From Bacillus ectoiniformans (GTDB lineage Bacteria; Bacillota; Bacilli; Bacillales; Domibacillaceae): a DNA stretch of 64,000 bases. This document shows positions 44,131 to 54,381 of this stretch, in pieces. Numbering within the stretch: position 1 is the first letter of the stretch; each line of letters starts with the position of its first letter. Under the pieces are notes generated by a model that was not told the DNA's origin, did no database searches, and saw only the letters and a program-made list of their open reading frames with translations. The stretch spans positions 56,202 through 120,201 of the forward strand of contig NZ_JAFBES010000010.1 in NCBI RefSeq assembly GCF_016908875.1, in the 5' to 3' direction. A program made the translations under genes and the position numbers.

Positions 44131-44276
44131 TTACTTTTCTCCTCCTGCAACAATTTGTTGATAGTATATTGTTCCCATAAAAAACTATCTTTAAACGAAG
44201 GTTACATATTTGACACAATTTTGCCATCATATTTTCGCGGAAAATGATAATATTTAAAACATAGGAGGGATGCCAG

Positions 44277-44438
44277 TTGACACTTGTATTAATAATCTCC
44301 ATCATAGTAGTCATTGGAGTGTTGATTTTCACCTTAATATCGATTAATAAAGGCTACAAATATAAACATACGGTGGACCCGCTCGATAATAACCCACATT
44401 TGCCTGCTGCTACTCAGCCGGAAGAAGATAACAAATAA
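44277..44438 (+). CDS. ytzI: Small membrane protein YtzI
   Basis: A 53-residue protein read from TTG 44277 with GGAGGG 7 nt upstream. One hydrophobic helix (residues 2-22, TLVLIISIIVVIGVLIFTL) is followed by SINKGYKYKHTVDPLD and a short acidic tail. The NKGY.YKHTVDP motif fits B. subtilis YtzI at the same location beside dps. There is no in-frame ATG, so gene finders relying on ATG would miss it. Function unknown. Confidence 0.78.
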   Translation: MTLVLIISIIVVIGVLIFTLISINKGYKYKHTVDPLDNNPHLPAATQPEEDNK

Positions 44439-44521
44439 TCTGTATCTGCCATTCGTCTAACATTTGAGCAAGCCGCCATGCGTCTTGCTTTTTACAATTT
44501 GTCCTTTTAAGGAGTTCTGAC

Positions 44522-44779
44522 ATGCTTAAGCAATTATTTATATTTATCATTCGATTTTATCAAAAGATTATCTCCCCTCTAAAGCCGCCTACTTGCCGAT
44601 TCTACCCCACTTGTTCTCATTATGGACTGGATGCTGTTAAGCGCTTCGGAGCCATCAAAGGAGGCTTCTTGGCCATCGTGCGCATTTTAAAATGTCATCC
44701 ATTTCATCCAGGCGGAGTCGACCTAGTTCCTGAAGAATGGCCGCCGAAAAAGAAGACGAAAAAAAGAACTGAAGACTAA
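44522..44779 (+). CDS. yidD: Membrane protein insertion efficiency factor YidD
   Basis: An 85-residue YidD protein with an N-terminal amphipathic helix and the signature [15 protein letters not shown], plus [12 protein letters not shown]. It assists YidC/Oxa1-dependent insertion of membrane proteins at the inner face of the membrane. In B. subtilis this gene is ytjA. Start is ATG 44522 behind AAGGAG. The coding region ends inside the convergent menC stop, with 4 bases shared. Confidence 0.92.
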   Translation: MLKQLFIFIIRFYQKIISPLKPPTCRFYPTCSHYGLDAVKRFGAIKGGFLAIVRILKCHPFHPGGVDLVPEEWPPKKKTKKRTED

Positions 44780-45885
44780 GACAGCTTCAGTTCTTCTTTG
44801 TATATAGTCACCTCATTCAAACGCCGCTCGTTTATGCTATAGCCTATTCCAGCATATTCAGAAAGCTGTATCTTTCCATTAGCCACCTGAACTTCAGGCG
44901 TGATGATATCTTCCTCCCAGTATTTGTTTGAAGCAGATAAATCACCTGGAATATCAAAGCCTTTTAAGGACGCAAGCGCGAGATTATGGGCACGAGAGAT
45001 GCCGAATTCAATCATTCCTCCCACCCAAAGTCTTATTCCATTTACTATGCATAAATCATGGATCCATTTCGCCTCCTGCAATCCTCCCACACGGCCGATT
45101 TTAATATTCATGACCTGACAGCTCCCCAGTTCAATCGCATTTTTGGCATCGCGAATGGAACAGATGCTTTCATCTAAGCAAATCGGAGTTTTCATTTCAC
45201 GCTGCAGATTCGCGTGCTGCACAATGTCATCAGGAGCCAGAGGCTGTTCAATCATCATTAAATCAAATGAATCCAATTGCTTTAAATGCTCCATACTTGA
45301 TTCTTGGTAAGCTGAATTGGCATCTGCCATCAAATCAATTTCCGGGAATTGGCGGCGTATTTCTGTCAATAATTGAATGTCATTCTCAGGGGAGATTTTT
45401 ACTTTTATTCGTTCGTACCCACTCATAAGCAGCTGTTCAATTTGTTCAACCGTTTGAGTAATAGTGGAACCTGCGGCAACCGCTCCCGCTGGTACTTCGC
45501 TTCTTTCGCCCCCAAGGATGAATGAAAGAGGCTGTTCTTTATGCTTGCTGTAGAGATCCCAAACAGCTGTTTCCACTGCAGCCTTAGCCATTCGATTTCC
45601 TCGAATAGGTTCCAATAACGAATGAACATCTGAAGGGTGGCTGATTTCCTTTCCTGCTACTAGTGGAAAGGAAATATCCTTAATCATATGGTAATTGGTC
45701 TGAACCGTCTCTTCCGTATACCACGGCGTGCTGAACGCTACGGCCTCTCCATATCCTTTTACACCTTCATCGTCGGTGATTTCTACGATGATTCCCCTGC
45801 GCTTCTTCACTGTTTCTAAATGCGTGACAAATGATGTTTTCAAGTCCATCTCGATGACTCGGAGCTGCATCTGGATAATTTTCAT
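44776..45885 (-). CDS. menC: o-Succinylbenzoate synthase MenC
   Basis: A 369-residue enolase-superfamily enzyme of the MenC/N-succinylamino acid racemase group. The catalytic lysines in ERIKVKIS, the metal ligands in [12 protein letters not shown] and LDESI, and the second-side Lys in NIKIGRVGG are all visible. It dehydrates SHCHC to o-succinylbenzoate in menaquinone synthesis. It overlaps menE by 4 bases. Racemase activity as a side function is possible for this family. Confidence 0.92.
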   Translation of the reverse strand: MKIIQMQLRVIEMDLKTSFVTHLETVKKRRGIIVEITDDEGVKGYGEAVAFSTPWYTEETVQTNYHMIKDISFPLVAGKEISHPSDVHSLLEPIRGNRMAKAAVETAVWDLYSKHKEQPLSFILGGERSEVPAGAVAAGSTITQTVEQIEQLLMSGYERIKVKISPENDIQLLTEIRRQFPEIDLMADANSAYQESSMEHLKQLDSFDLMMIEQPLAPDDIVQHANLQREMKTPICLDESICSIRDAKNAIELGSCQVMNIKIGRVGGLQEAKWIHDLCIVNGIRLWVGGMIEFGISRAHNLALASLKGFDIPGDLSASNKYWEEDIITPEVQVANGKIQLSEYAGIGYSINERRLNEVTIYKEELKLS

Positions 45886-47357
45886 TGGTTAAGCCTCCGA
45901 TCATACTCTTCCTTCAGCTCTCTTCTAAGCAGTTTATTAGATGCGTTTCTAGGCAATTGATTGACAGTATAGTACTGTTTCGGCACTTTGTATTTAGCCA
46001 AATACTGCAGACAAAATTCATGTAATTGGCCTTCATCAAGAGGTTGTGCAGCGACAATAAAAGCGACAGGGACTTGTCCCCACTGGTCATCCGCCACGCC
46101 AATCACACCTGCTTCTTTAATGTCTTTATGAGCGAGCAAAGCAGATTCAATTTCTGCGGGATAAATATTTTCCCCTCCAGAAATAATTAAATCTGACCGG
46201 CGATCAAGCACATATAAAAAACCTTCTTCATCCAAGCGTCCGATGTCACCTGTATGAAACCAGCCTTCAGTGAAGGATTCATTATTGGCTTCTTCTCTAT
46301 GCAAATATCCCGGTGTCACATTCGGGCCCTTTACGACAATTTCTCCTTCCGCATCTCTATCCTTGGCTTTTCCATTTTTCACTACTTTTATCTGACAAGG
46401 ATATAACGGCTTTCCTGCTGACCCAATTTTCGTTAAACTGTATTCCGGCGCTAAAGTGACAATCTGTGAGGAAGTTTCTGTCATTCCATACGTTTGAAAG
46501 ATAGGAATGCTTCTCTTTGTACATTGCTCTAGCAGCGGTTTAGGAGCCGGACCTCCCCCCAGCAGCATGCAGCGAAAACTGTCATGGTATGGCAATTCTG
46601 ATTGTTCGAGCAGCCTGCTTAACATTGAAGACACGACAGACATCATCGTTGCCTTCCCATTTATAAGGTCTTGATTAATGAGCTGTTCATCGAATTGCTT
46701 GTAGAGCCTGACCGTCATTCCATAGATTACACTTTTCATTAGAATGGAATATCCGCTGATATGAAATAACGGCATAGCACACAGCCATGTATCTTCTTCC
46801 CGCAGACCCAGATTTAAGGCCGAACCTACCGCACTCCACCAGTGGTTTCCATATGTTTGCAAAACCCCTTTAGGCTTGCCTGTCGTACCCGATGTGTACA
46901 TAATCGAACACACAGCTTGAAGGTCGACGGTTTCCTGCTCCGCCATTAATGCTGAATTCAATTTAGACAACTCGTTCATGCTATAGGAAATCCAACTTTT
47001 CTGTCCAATTTGCGCACTGATCTCTTCAAATTCGTCATCATAAAATAAATAGGATGCCTCGGCATCTTGCAGCTGCCAGGAAAGCTCTTGAGAAGTGAGA
47101 CGGTGATTAAGCATAACGGTCACCGCTCCTGCTTGCTGCAGTGCATAAATCAAAAACACCGCTTTCTCAGAATTTTTCACTAGCAATCCCACATAATCCC
47201 CTGTTTTGACGCCTGCTGCTTTCAATTTGCTGGCGTAGTTTTTTACTTCTTCATGAACGTCTTTAAACGACCAGGTTTTTTCTCCAAAGATCAGCCCGGT
47301 GCGAGCTGGTGTTAAAAACGCTCGCTGCCGCAGAAAATCGGGCACATACTCTCCCAT
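45882..47357 (-). CDS. menE: o-Succinylbenzoate-CoA ligase MenE
   Basis: A 491-residue ANL-family acyl-CoA ligase. The P-loop-like YTSGTTGKPKGV near residue 155, the A5 motif QTYGMTETSS, and the C-terminal GWFHTGDIG and PRNASNKLLRREL (catalytic Lys) are present. It forms OSB-CoA for MenB. Start is ATG 47357 with AGAGGAGG 8 nt upstream. It is separated from menB by a terminator, unlike the tight menD-H-B junctions. Confidence 0.94.
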   Translation of the reverse strand: MGEYVPDFLRQRAFLTPARTGLIFGEKTWSFKDVHEEVKNYASKLKAAGVKTGDYVGLLVKNSEKAVFLIYALQQAGAVTVMLNHRLTSQELSWQLQDAEASYLFYDDEFEEISAQIGQKSWISYSMNELSKLNSALMAEQETVDLQAVCSIMYTSGTTGKPKGVLQTYGNHWWSAVGSALNLGLREEDTWLCAMPLFHISGYSILMKSVIYGMTVRLYKQFDEQLINQDLINGKATMMSVVSSMLSRLLEQSELPYHDSFRCMLLGGGPAPKPLLEQCTKRSIPIFQTYGMTETSSQIVTLAPEYSLTKIGSAGKPLYPCQIKVVKNGKAKDRDAEGEIVVKGPNVTPGYLHREEANNESFTEGWFHTGDIGRLDEEGFLYVLDRRSDLIISGGENIYPAEIESALLAHKDIKEAGVIGVADDQWGQVPVAFIVAAQPLDEGQLHEFCLQYLAKYKVPKQYYTVNQLPRNASNKLLRRELKEEYDRRLNQ

Positions 47358-47413
47358 ATCTATGGCCTCCTCTAAATAGAATTAACTACTTGATCTATGT
47401 ACAACTTTGAAAA

Positions 47414-47441
47414 AAAGCATGATGGGGTGCCATCATGCTTT
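47414..47441 (-). terminator. Internal terminator between menB and menE
   Basis: AAAGCATGATGG (47414-47425) pairs perfectly with CCATCATGCTTT (47430-47441), followed leftward by seven T residues. It would end or attenuate the menF-D-H-B transcript before menE-menC. Confidence 0.87.
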
Positions 47442-47460
47442 CCTTTATGAGCTGATTTAA

Positions 47461-48279
47461 TTAAGGGAAACGAGGGAATTGACCAAAGTCTGGCTTGCGC
47501 TTTTCTTTAAATGCGTCTCTTCCTTCTTTCGCTTCGTCTGTTGTGTAGTAAAGAAGTGTAGCATCTCCAGCAAATTGCTGTAAGCCTGCTAGACCATCTG
47601 TATCGGCATTCATTGCCGCTTTAATGAAGCGCAGCGCAGTTGGGCTCTTCTCAAGCATTTCTTCTGCCCATTGAACGGTTTCTGCTTCAAGCTGATCCAA
47701 TGGAACAACCGTATTAACTAGCCCCATATCCAATGCTTCTTGTGCATCGTATTGACGGCATAAGTACCAGATTTCTCTCGCTTTCTTATGGCCAATAATA
47801 CGCGCTAAGTAACCTGATCCATAGCCAGCATCGAAGCTTCCGACAGTCGGACCAGTTTGTCCAAAACGAGCATTGTCTGCTGCAATCGTTAAGTCACACA
47901 CAACGTGAAGAACATGACCGCCGCCAATTGCATAACCGGCAACCATCGCAATAACTGGTTTAGGAATCACACGAATTAAACGCTGAAGGTCTAATACATT
48001 TAAACGTGGAATTTGGTCGTCGCCTACATATCCGCCGTGGCCTCGTACGCTTTGATCTCCTCCTGAGCAGAAAGCCAAATCGCCGGCACCAGTCAGAATG
48101 ATCACGCCTACCTTCTCATTATCACGCGCGCGCGCAAATGCATCAATTAATTCCATGACCGTTTTCGGACGAAAAGCATTTCGCACTTCCGGACGGTTAA
48201 TCGTAATTTTAGCGATTCCGTTATATGTTTCATATAAGATATCTTCGTATTGACGTTCACTTACCCAATTAAAAGCCAT
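47461..48279 (-). CDS. menB: 1,4-Dihydroxy-2-naphthoyl-CoA synthase MenB
   Basis: A 272-residue crotonase-fold enzyme that closes the naphthoquinone ring from OSB-CoA. The MenB signatures [27 protein letters not shown] and [14 protein letters not shown] are intact. Its ATG overlaps the menH stop in a TAATG junction behind GGAGGAAACA. Normal length. The last gene before the internal terminator. Confidence 0.96.
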   Translation of the reverse strand: MAFNWVSERQYEDILYETYNGIAKITINRPEVRNAFRPKTVMELIDAFARARDNEKVGVIILTGAGDLAFCSGGDQSVRGHGGYVGDDQIPRLNVLDLQRLIRVIPKPVIAMVAGYAIGGGHVLHVVCDLTIAADNARFGQTGPTVGSFDAGYGSGYLARIIGHKKAREIWYLCRQYDAQEALDMGLVNTVVPLDQLEAETVQWAEEMLEKSPTALRFIKAAMNADTDGLAGLQQFAGDATLLYYTTDEAKEGRDAFKEKRKPDFGQFPRFP

Positions 48280-49103
48280 TATGTTTCCTCCCTAATATGT
48301 AATAATCCGAACTCTTTTATTATTGTACCAAATTTCTCTTCATCTTCCACATGAATTGCATGACCTGCGCTAAATACTTCTTTTCTCACAGCATTCGGTA
48401 GCTTTCGAGACATTTCTTCTGCTATTGCAGTGAATTTTTCGTCGAGCGTTCCCGTTATTAGAAGAACAGGCATCTTTAAATCAGACAAGTGATCCCACCA
48501 AGAAGGCTGAATGCCAGTTCCCATCCCTTCAAGTGATAGAGCAAGACCTGAAACGGAATTCTCCAACCGCTGCATTCTTACCTCATCCCTCCGTTTCTTT
48601 GGAAGCTTCTTCTGACTTTCAAACATCGGAATGTCTTCCCAATAATCTACAAAGGATTCAACACCATCGCGTCTAATCCTTTCTGCCAAACGGGCATCCG
48701 CTTGTCTGCGGTTCATTCTTTCTTCCGTTGTTTTTAACCCTGGTGACGCACTTTCAAGCATCAACGATTTGACTGATTCAGGAAAAAGCACAGCAAGCGT
48801 TAATGCAAGACGTCCTCCCATCGAGTAGCCCAACACATGAAAAGCTGGGTGGCCAAGCTGATTCATTAACTTCTTCATATCATGAGCCACAGCTTCGACT
48901 TGATACCTTTTAGCAGAAAAATTTTTATCTGTTTTACCATGACCAATAAGATCGACTGCCACACATGTATAGGTAGATTGAAGCTGGTCAATTACCCCAT
49001 TCCACGTCGAATGATCTCCTGTAAATCCATGCAGCAATAAAAGCGGTTCTCCTTCACCGGACAAGTGATAATGATAGTTACAGCCATTGACCATTATTTC
49101 CAA
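48279..49103 (-). CDS. menH: SHCHC synthase MenH (YtxM)
   Basis: A 274-residue alpha/beta hydrolase that removes pyruvate from SEPHCHC to give SHCHC. Oxyanion segment [13 protein letters not shown], nucleophile elbow GYSMGG (Ser) and terminal His in SAGHAIHVE are present. The ORF opens at TTG 49103 after GGTGATG. ATG 49094, which overlaps the menD stop as TAATG, is also possible and would shorten the protein by three residues. Confidence 0.9.
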   Translation of the reverse strand: MEIMVNGCNYHYHLSGEGEPLLLLHGFTGDHSTWNGVIDQLQSTYTCVAVDLIGHGKTDKNFSAKRYQVEAVAHDMKKLMNQLGHPAFHVLGYSMGGRLALTLAVLFPESVKSLMLESASPGLKTTEERMNRRQADARLAERIRRDGVESFVDYWEDIPMFESQKKLPKKRRDEVRMQRLENSVSGLALSLEGMGTGIQPSWWDHLSDLKMPVLLITGTLDEKFTAIAEEMSRKLPNAVRKEVFSAGHAIHVEDEEKFGTIIKEFGLLHIREET

Positions 49104-50857
49104 AAATCATCACCAGCCGTCAAATCATCTATTTCCCGGGAAACTTTCTTCCACAAACCCCGATGGTTCATCACGTTCTGCGTGCGGTCTGTGATTGCTT
49201 CTATGATAAATAAACGATCTTCTGAGTGAATAGACTCGGCCAGTGCAGATTCTAATTGACCCATGCTTTCCACCTTGCAATATTCCCCGCCATACAACTT
49301 AGCTGCATGCTTGAAATCCAGATCAGCAGGAGTGCCAAACAGAGATTCGAAATGTTTCGGATGGCCGGATTGCGGAAGGTAGGAGAAAATGCCGCCTCCA
49401 TTGTTATTCACCACAATAACTGTCATTTTTATCCCATTTAATTTAGCAGCCAGCAGCCCATTAAAATCATGGAAGAAAGATAGATCGCCAATGACTAAAT
49501 ACAGCTGTTCATCATAAGCCGCCGCTCCTAATGCACTTGATACTAACCCATCAATTCCATTTGCTCCGCGATTCGCATAAACTTTTATGCATTTATCTGT
49601 AGAGAAAAAGAAGGAGTCTAAGTCTCTGATCGGCATACTGTTTCCGACAAATAATGAAGAGCGATCCGGAATTTGCTGAATGATCTGATATAACACTCGT
49701 CCTTCATCCATTTCCGGTAAAAGGCTTACCTCTTTCATAGTGACACTTGCTTTCTCATTAAGCTCCTGCCATCTTCTAAGCCACTCACTGTTCTTTAGGT
49801 CATTGCCTAAATAGTCAGCCATATCTTTGCAAAAAGCTGTTTCACAGCAAGCAACCATTTGCGTTGCAGCACCGAGCGGATCACGCCAGCCTCCGCTTTC
49901 ATCGATAATCAGATGTTCTTTGCCAATATGCTGTTTTAAATATAAAGTTAAAGGCTTCGATACCGGAATCGCGCCAAATCGCAGCACAACGTCAAAAGCG
50001 GCTTCTTGTTTCACTGAGTCATTTTTTAACAGGGCATCATAACTGTCAATCACCATGCCCAAGTCGCTCATACCACTCCTCAGCTGCGAAAGCGGATCAG
50101 CTAAGATTGGAAATCCAAGCGCACGCGACAGCCGAATAACTTCTTCAGGAAAACCATCAGCCCCGACCTCACCGCATACTATAAGTCCCTTTTCTATTTG
50201 ATTCAAATGATCCGCTATTCTATTTATTTCTTCTTGCGGCAGCTTTCGTTTGCCGGAAGTCAGCTGAATAGATGGACTAGAGTCTTCTAAACGCTCAAAT
50301 ATTCCATCGTAATCAGGAATTAGAGGCTCGCGAAACGGAAAGTTCAGATGAACTGCACCGCTTGGCGACTGCATCGAAGTAAAGACTGCGCGGGCGGCTG
50401 ACGAACGGACATATCTAAGCATACTATTCTCAGAATCTGGCAGTGCCATTTCTGAAAACCACTTCACAGCGTTTCCGTACATTTGAATCTGATCAATGGC
50501 CTGCGGAGCTCCTACTTCTCTTAATTCATGGGGCCGGTCAGAAGTCAGGACGATTAAAGGTACACGGGCATTCTTGGCTTCAGTAATGGCAGGAAAATAA
50601 TTCGCTGCAGCTGTTCCGGAAGTACAAAGCAGGGCAACCGGTTTTTTCGATGCTTTAGCCAAACCCAGTGCAAAAAATCCAGCGGACCGCTCATCAATTT
50701 GTAAATAAGTCGTTAGACGAGGATGTTCCGCCATTAAAAGCGCCATAGGAGTAGAACGCGACCCTGGGCTGATGACGGCGCATTCTACTCCTGATTGAAT
50801 TAGCTCATCAATAAAATGAGCTGTATATAGAGTTAAATCTTTCTGATGTTCATTCAC
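49094..50857 (-). CDS. menD: SEPHCHC synthase MenD
   Basis: A 587-residue thiamine diphosphate enzyme joining 2-oxoglutarate-derived succinic semialdehyde to isochorismate. N-terminal CVISPGSRSTP-type motif (CAVISPGSRSTPMA) and C-terminal GDLSFFHDFNGLL with NNNGGGIFSYLPQ are the ThDP/Mg features. The start is GTG 50857 with GGGGGAG 6 nt upstream, 8 bases inside menF. The longer ORF to 50929 is not supported. Translationally coupled with menF and menH. Confidence 0.94.
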   Translation of the reverse strand: MNEHQKDLTLYTAHFIDELIQSGVECAVISPGSRSTPMALLMAEHPRLTTYLQIDERSAGFFALGLAKASKKPVALLCTSGTAAANYFPAITEAKNARVPLIVLTSDRPHELREVGAPQAIDQIQMYGNAVKWFSEMALPDSENSMLRYVRSSAARAVFTSMQSPSGAVHLNFPFREPLIPDYDGIFERLEDSSPSIQLTSGKRKLPQEEINRIADHLNQIEKGLIVCGEVGADGFPEEVIRLSRALGFPILADPLSQLRSGMSDLGMVIDSYDALLKNDSVKQEAAFDVVLRFGAIPVSKPLTLYLKQHIGKEHLIIDESGGWRDPLGAATQMVACCETAFCKDMADYLGNDLKNSEWLRRWQELNEKASVTMKEVSLLPEMDEGRVLYQIIQQIPDRSSLFVGNSMPIRDLDSFFFSTDKCIKVYANRGANGIDGLVSSALGAAAYDEQLYLVIGDLSFFHDFNGLLAAKLNGIKMTVIVVNNNGGGIFSYLPQSGHPKHFESLFGTPADLDFKHAAKLYGGEYCKVESMGQLESALAESIHSEDRLFIIEAITDRTQNVMNHRGLWKKVSREIDDLTAGDDFWK

Positions 50858-52271
50858 GTTCTGCTCCCCCAATCGCCCGCAGCATCGGACGGAACTTGAT
50901 ACGAGTTTCTGTAAATTCGCTCTCTGCATCCGAATCCTCTACGACACCGCAGCCGGCATATAAAAATGCTTGTTTCTTTTTCAGCAAGCCCGATCGAATA
51001 GCTACGGCAAATTCACCATTTTTACGATAATCCATCCACCCAACAGGAGCTGCATATAACCCGCGATCCATCTTTTCGAGCTTGCGGATTTCTTCTAGCG
51101 CCTTTTCTGTAGGCAATCCGCCGAGTGCAGGTGTTGGATGCAGTTTTTCAACAAAGTTCAAGATGGATAAATTCTTGTCTGCATGGCCGACCACAGGAGT
51201 ATACAGATGCTGAATGTCACGAATCTTCATTAAAACCGGCTTTTCTGGAATGTTTATTTTTTCACATAAACCAGACATTTCTTCCCCAATCATTTGCACG
51301 ACATAGTCATGCTCCACTAGGTTTTTGTGATCTCCAAGCAGCTCTTCTCCAAGTGCCTGATCCTCTTCCTCAGTTGAACCCCGTCTAATAGATCCTGCCA
51401 GACATGTAGACAAGGCTACTTGATCACGCTTTCTGACAAGACGTTCAGGTGATGCTCCTAAAAAGCAGCTGTCCATCGCTTCAAATGAAAAAATAAAGCT
51501 GTCCGGCTGCTGCTCAAGCAGGCTTTCAAGAACCGCTTCAGGCAGCAGATCCTCTTTAAAGTCAGCTGTAATTTTTCTAGCCAGCACCACTTTTTTCAAT
51601 TCTTCATCACGCTGGATATGGCTGACGACTTGTGAAACTGACTGCTTCCACTCGTGTGTATTGCCTTCATTAATCTGCAGGAGCGGCTGAGCTTCATTCG
51701 TATTTGATACCAAATACTTCGACGAACGCAAAAGCTGATTTTTTCGGCTTTCCGCTTTATCAAACAGAATGGATGAATCATCAGGCGTGCAAATAATGTT
51801 AGTAGTCAAGTACATTTTCCCGTTATAAGAGGTGAGCATAAACTCAGGAACATAAAAAAAGGCAGGGGAAAAATTCGACCATTCCTTTTCTTGCATCTGT
51901 TCAGGATCAAATGAAAATCCTCCAAAAACACAAGGACCTGTGCCATAAGCCTCAAAAGAATTGTGAATGGACGCTTGTTTCATCAGCAGTTCCCATTTGT
52001 CTTCGATCTCTTTATATCGGCCGTTATCTGTCGCTTCACTTCTTAGGGTGTGAATATTTCCAAGACCAGCAAGAGTTAGTTCCCCGTCACGATCCTTCCA
52101 GAAGAATCTTTCTCCAGCATAAATAGATTGTCCATTATGATAAAAGGTTAACGGATCAATCCATTCCACTTCTTCTACATAACTGAACAAGGTCGATTGC
52201 TTTGTATTCTGTTTTTCTTTAATTAAATGTATAAAGGCTTTTTTCATAGGATGGCCTTTTATAGTAGACAA
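50850..52271 (-). CDS. menF: Isochorismate synthase MenF
   Basis: A 473-residue chorismate-binding enzyme converting chorismate to isochorismate, the first committed step to menaquinone. C-terminal blocks FLGASPERLV, STCLAGSIRRG, HPTPALGGLPTEKAL and AVAIRSGL are typical. I prefer TTG 52271, 6 nt after GGAGGAG, over ATG 52286, whose own SD is missing. First gene of menF-D-H-B, with a clear promoter upstream and divergent from menA. Confidence 0.92.
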   Translation of the reverse strand: MSTIKGHPMKKAFIHLIKEKQNTKQSTLFSYVEEVEWIDPLTFYHNGQSIYAGERFFWKDRDGELTLAGLGNIHTLRSEATDNGRYKEIEDKWELLMKQASIHNSFEAYGTGPCVFGGFSFDPEQMQEKEWSNFSPAFFYVPEFMLTSYNGKMYLTTNIICTPDDSSILFDKAESRKNQLLRSSKYLVSNTNEAQPLLQINEGNTHEWKQSVSQVVSHIQRDEELKKVVLARKITADFKEDLLPEAVLESLLEQQPDSFIFSFEAMDSCFLGASPERLVRKRDQVALSTCLAGSIRRGSTEEEDQALGEELLGDHKNLVEHDYVVQMIGEEMSGLCEKINIPEKPVLMKIRDIQHLYTPVVGHADKNLSILNFVEKLHPTPALGGLPTEKALEEIRKLEKMDRGLYAAPVGWMDYRKNGEFAVAIRSGLLKKKQAFLYAGCGVVEDSDAESEFTETRIKFRPMLRAIGGAERE

Positions 52272-52326
52272 TGAAATCTCCTCCATTGCACTTTAAGCAG
52301 TAATTAATCGTTTACAAACTTATTTA

Positions 52327-52356
52327 AAGATACACCTCATTAACAGGTACTGTCAA
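52327..52356 (-). promoter_or_regulatory. menF operon promoter
   Basis: -35 TTGACA (52356-52351), 18-base spacer, -10 TATCTT (52332-52327). Upstream of menF by about 55 bases. Confidence 0.65.
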
Positions 52357-52473
52357 CGATTGAGAACGAAGTACAGCCGCTGGTATCCTTATTATATAAG
52401 ATTTTACTCATTGCATCTAACAAGAATCGGCTTCATTGGAAAACACAGGTTCCCCTTTAATTGTGAAAAGTAA

Positions 52474-52502
52474 TTGACACTTATCTTTTCCTTTTCTAAA
52501 CT
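52474..52502 (+). promoter_or_regulatory. menA promoter
   Basis: -35 TTGACA (52474-52479), 17-base spacer, -10 TAAACT (52497-52502), about 60 bases before the menA start. Confidence 0.7.
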
Positions 52503-52561
52503 TAATCTAGAAGTAATGATTAAATCGATTCATTGCCATTTAAATATAGGGAGAGAAACGA

Positions 52562-53488
52562 ATGATGGAAGTCAACACACCTACTGCTATTGAGCCAGAT
52601 AAAGGCTTTAAAATATGGTGGCAGCTAATGAGGCCCCATACGCTTACCGCCGCTTTTGTTCCCGTCTTTTTAGGAACTGTATTGGCTTTGGATTATGCAC
52701 CGCTTCGCATGGATTTGTTTTTCGCTATGCTGATTGCCTGTTTGCTGATTCAAGCGGCAACAAACATGTTTAACGAATACTTTGATTATGCGCGCGGTCT
52801 TGATAATGAAAATTCTGTCGGGATCGGCGGAGCCATTGTCCGAAACGGAGTTCGTCCTCGCACCGTCCTTACCATCGCTTTTTCTTTCTTTGCGATTGCT
52901 TTATTGCTAGGCGTTTATATTTGTATTCATACCACCTGGTGGATCGCTTTAATCGGAATCATCTGCATGGCGGCCGGATATTTTTATACGGGCGGACCGC
53001 TGCCAATTGCTTATACTCCATTTGGAGAATTAACAGCTGGCTTCTTTATGGGCGTCGTGATTATATTATTGTCATTTTATATTCAAACAGGGATCGTCAC
53101 CGCGTCTAGCTTCATTATTTCCATACCAATTTCTATCTTAGTCGGCGCCATTCTACTCGCCAATAATATTCGAGATTTAGTTGGAGATAAAGAAAATGGA
53201 AGAAAAACACTGGCCATTATTTTCGGGCGAAAAAGAGCGATTCAGCTTTTAGCGTCCATGTTTATTGTTTCATATGCCTGGGTTGCCATTATGGTCTTTG
53301 CAGGTTCGAGTTCTCCTTGGCTCCTGCTGACTTTCTTAAGTATTCCCAAAGCGATTAAAGCTACTAAAGGATTTATTAACAATACGCAGCCGTTGCAAAT
53401 GATGCCGGCTATGAAAGCAACAGCACAAACAAATACAATCTTTGGATTCCTTTTATCCATCGGTTTATTTCTGGGATATTTTTTCTAA
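52562..53488 (+). CDS. menA: 1,4-Dihydroxy-2-naphthoate prenyltransferase MenA
   Basis: A 308-residue UbiA-family membrane prenyltransferase with about nine helices. The first Asp-rich motif NMFNEYFDYARGLDNE near residue 70 and the second NNIRDLVGDKENGRKTL near residue 200 bind Mg-diphosphate. It attaches the polyprenyl tail to DHNA. Start is ATG 52562 or the adjacent ATG 52565 behind AGGGAGAG. Divergent from menF, so both ends of the pathway flank one control region. Confidence 0.94.
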   Translation: MMEVNTPTAIEPDKGFKIWWQLMRPHTLTAAFVPVFLGTVLALDYAPLRMDLFFAMLIACLLIQAATNMFNEYFDYARGLDNENSVGIGGAIVRNGVRPRTVLTIAFSFFAIALLLGVYICIHTTWWIALIGIICMAAGYFYTGGPLPIAYTPFGELTAGFFMGVVIILLSFYIQTGIVTASSFIISIPISILVGAILLANNIRDLVGDKENGRKTLAIIFGRKRAIQLLASMFIVSYAWVAIMVFAGSSSPWLLLTFLSIPKAIKATKGFINNTQPLQMMPAMKATAQTNTIFGFLLSIGLFLGYFF

Positions 53489-53516
53489 CCTGTTCAGCAC
53501 TTGGACAGGTTTTTTC
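53487..53516 (+). terminator. Terminator after menA
   Basis: AACCTGT (53487-53493) pairs with ACAGGTT (53505-53511), followed by T residues. The stem starts in the menA stop codon. Confidence 0.8.
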
Positions 53517-53607
53517 ATGTTTAAAAACAGAGATAGAGGTTATAACAATAACAACCATCATCAAATAAATAAAAATCGTATTTGAAAATATAAAAGGATG
53601 TGTAGTC

Positions 53608-54348
53608 ATGTTAACAACCGAACAATTGGCCTCTTTAAAGAAACAATTATTAGATCATAAAGAGCAGATATTAAACAAAAACGGAGAAGTCGGCGAAGAC
53701 ATGAACAAGGTTTCCGAAAGAGATGCAACCGGCGAACTTTCCCTTGTCGACAACCATCCGGCTGATGCGGGAACAGAATTATACGAACGTGAAAAAGACT
53801 TGGCGTTAGAAGCTCATGATAAACAAGAATTGAAAAAGATCGACTTAGCCCTTCAAGCCATGGAAGATGGCAGCTATGGTGTTTGCAAGGCGAGCGGAGA
53901 AGAAATTCCTTATGAACGTTTAGAAGCCGTTCCTACTGCCCTGTATTCGGTCGATCATTCGCCCGATCAAGATCTTCATGAGAACCGCCCTGTAGAAGAG
54001 GACATTTTGCAGCCCGGAGATCATGACCGCTTCCGACACAAGGACAGAGAAGTGAAGGATTATGAAGACAGCTTTCAAGAAGTAGCAAGCTTTGGAACAT
54101 CCGAAACGCCATCAGATTTTGAAGGCGACCACGAAAACTTTAGTGACTTATACGAAGAACCGGAAGAAGAAGGATTTACAGAGGAATATGAAAGCTTTAC
54201 AGCTACAGATATCAATGGTGAAAACAAAGGGTTTTACCGCTCAGAAAAAGAAAGAGAGTACACGGAGGATCTTGAAGATGAGGGGATGGAAACTCCATTA
54301 GGTGACCTGCCTTACAAGAAATCTGATGGATACGTAGAAGATAAATAA
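53608..54348 (+). CDS. yteA: YteA, TraR/DksA-like protein with degenerate zinc finger
   Basis: A 246-residue acidic protein of the YteA/YocK/YlyA DksA-like group. An N-terminal coiled coil (about 1-85, ALEAHDKQELKKIDLALQAM) is followed by GSYGVCKASGEEIPYERLEAVPTA. The normal four-Cys finger of DksA is reduced to one cysteine here, as is typical for YteA. The long C-terminal half is Asp/Glu-rich and probably disordered. Paralogues bind RNA polymerase. This gene's role is less clear. Placement next to the men locus matches B. subtilis. Confidence 0.86.
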   Translation: MLTTEQLASLKKQLLDHKEQILNKNGEVGEDMNKVSERDATGELSLVDNHPADAGTELYEREKDLALEAHDKQELKKIDLALQAMEDGSYGVCKASGEEIPYERLEAVPTALYSVDHSPDQDLHENRPVEEDILQPGDHDRFRHKDREVKDYEDSFQEVASFGTSETPSDFEGDHENFSDLYEEPEEEGFTEEYESFTATDINGENKGFYRSEKEREYTEDLEDEGMETPLGDLPYKKSDGYVEDK

Positions 54349-54380
54349 TAAAGTCTGCCGGGGATGCCGGCAGACTTTAT
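54348..54380. terminator. Bidirectional terminator between yteA and glgP
   Basis: A perfect 14-base stem: ATAAAGTCTGCCGG (54348-54361) with CCGGCAGACTTTAT (54367-54380), 5-base loop. It ends both the rightward yteA and the leftward glycogen operon. Confidence 0.92.
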
Positions 54381-54381
54381 T

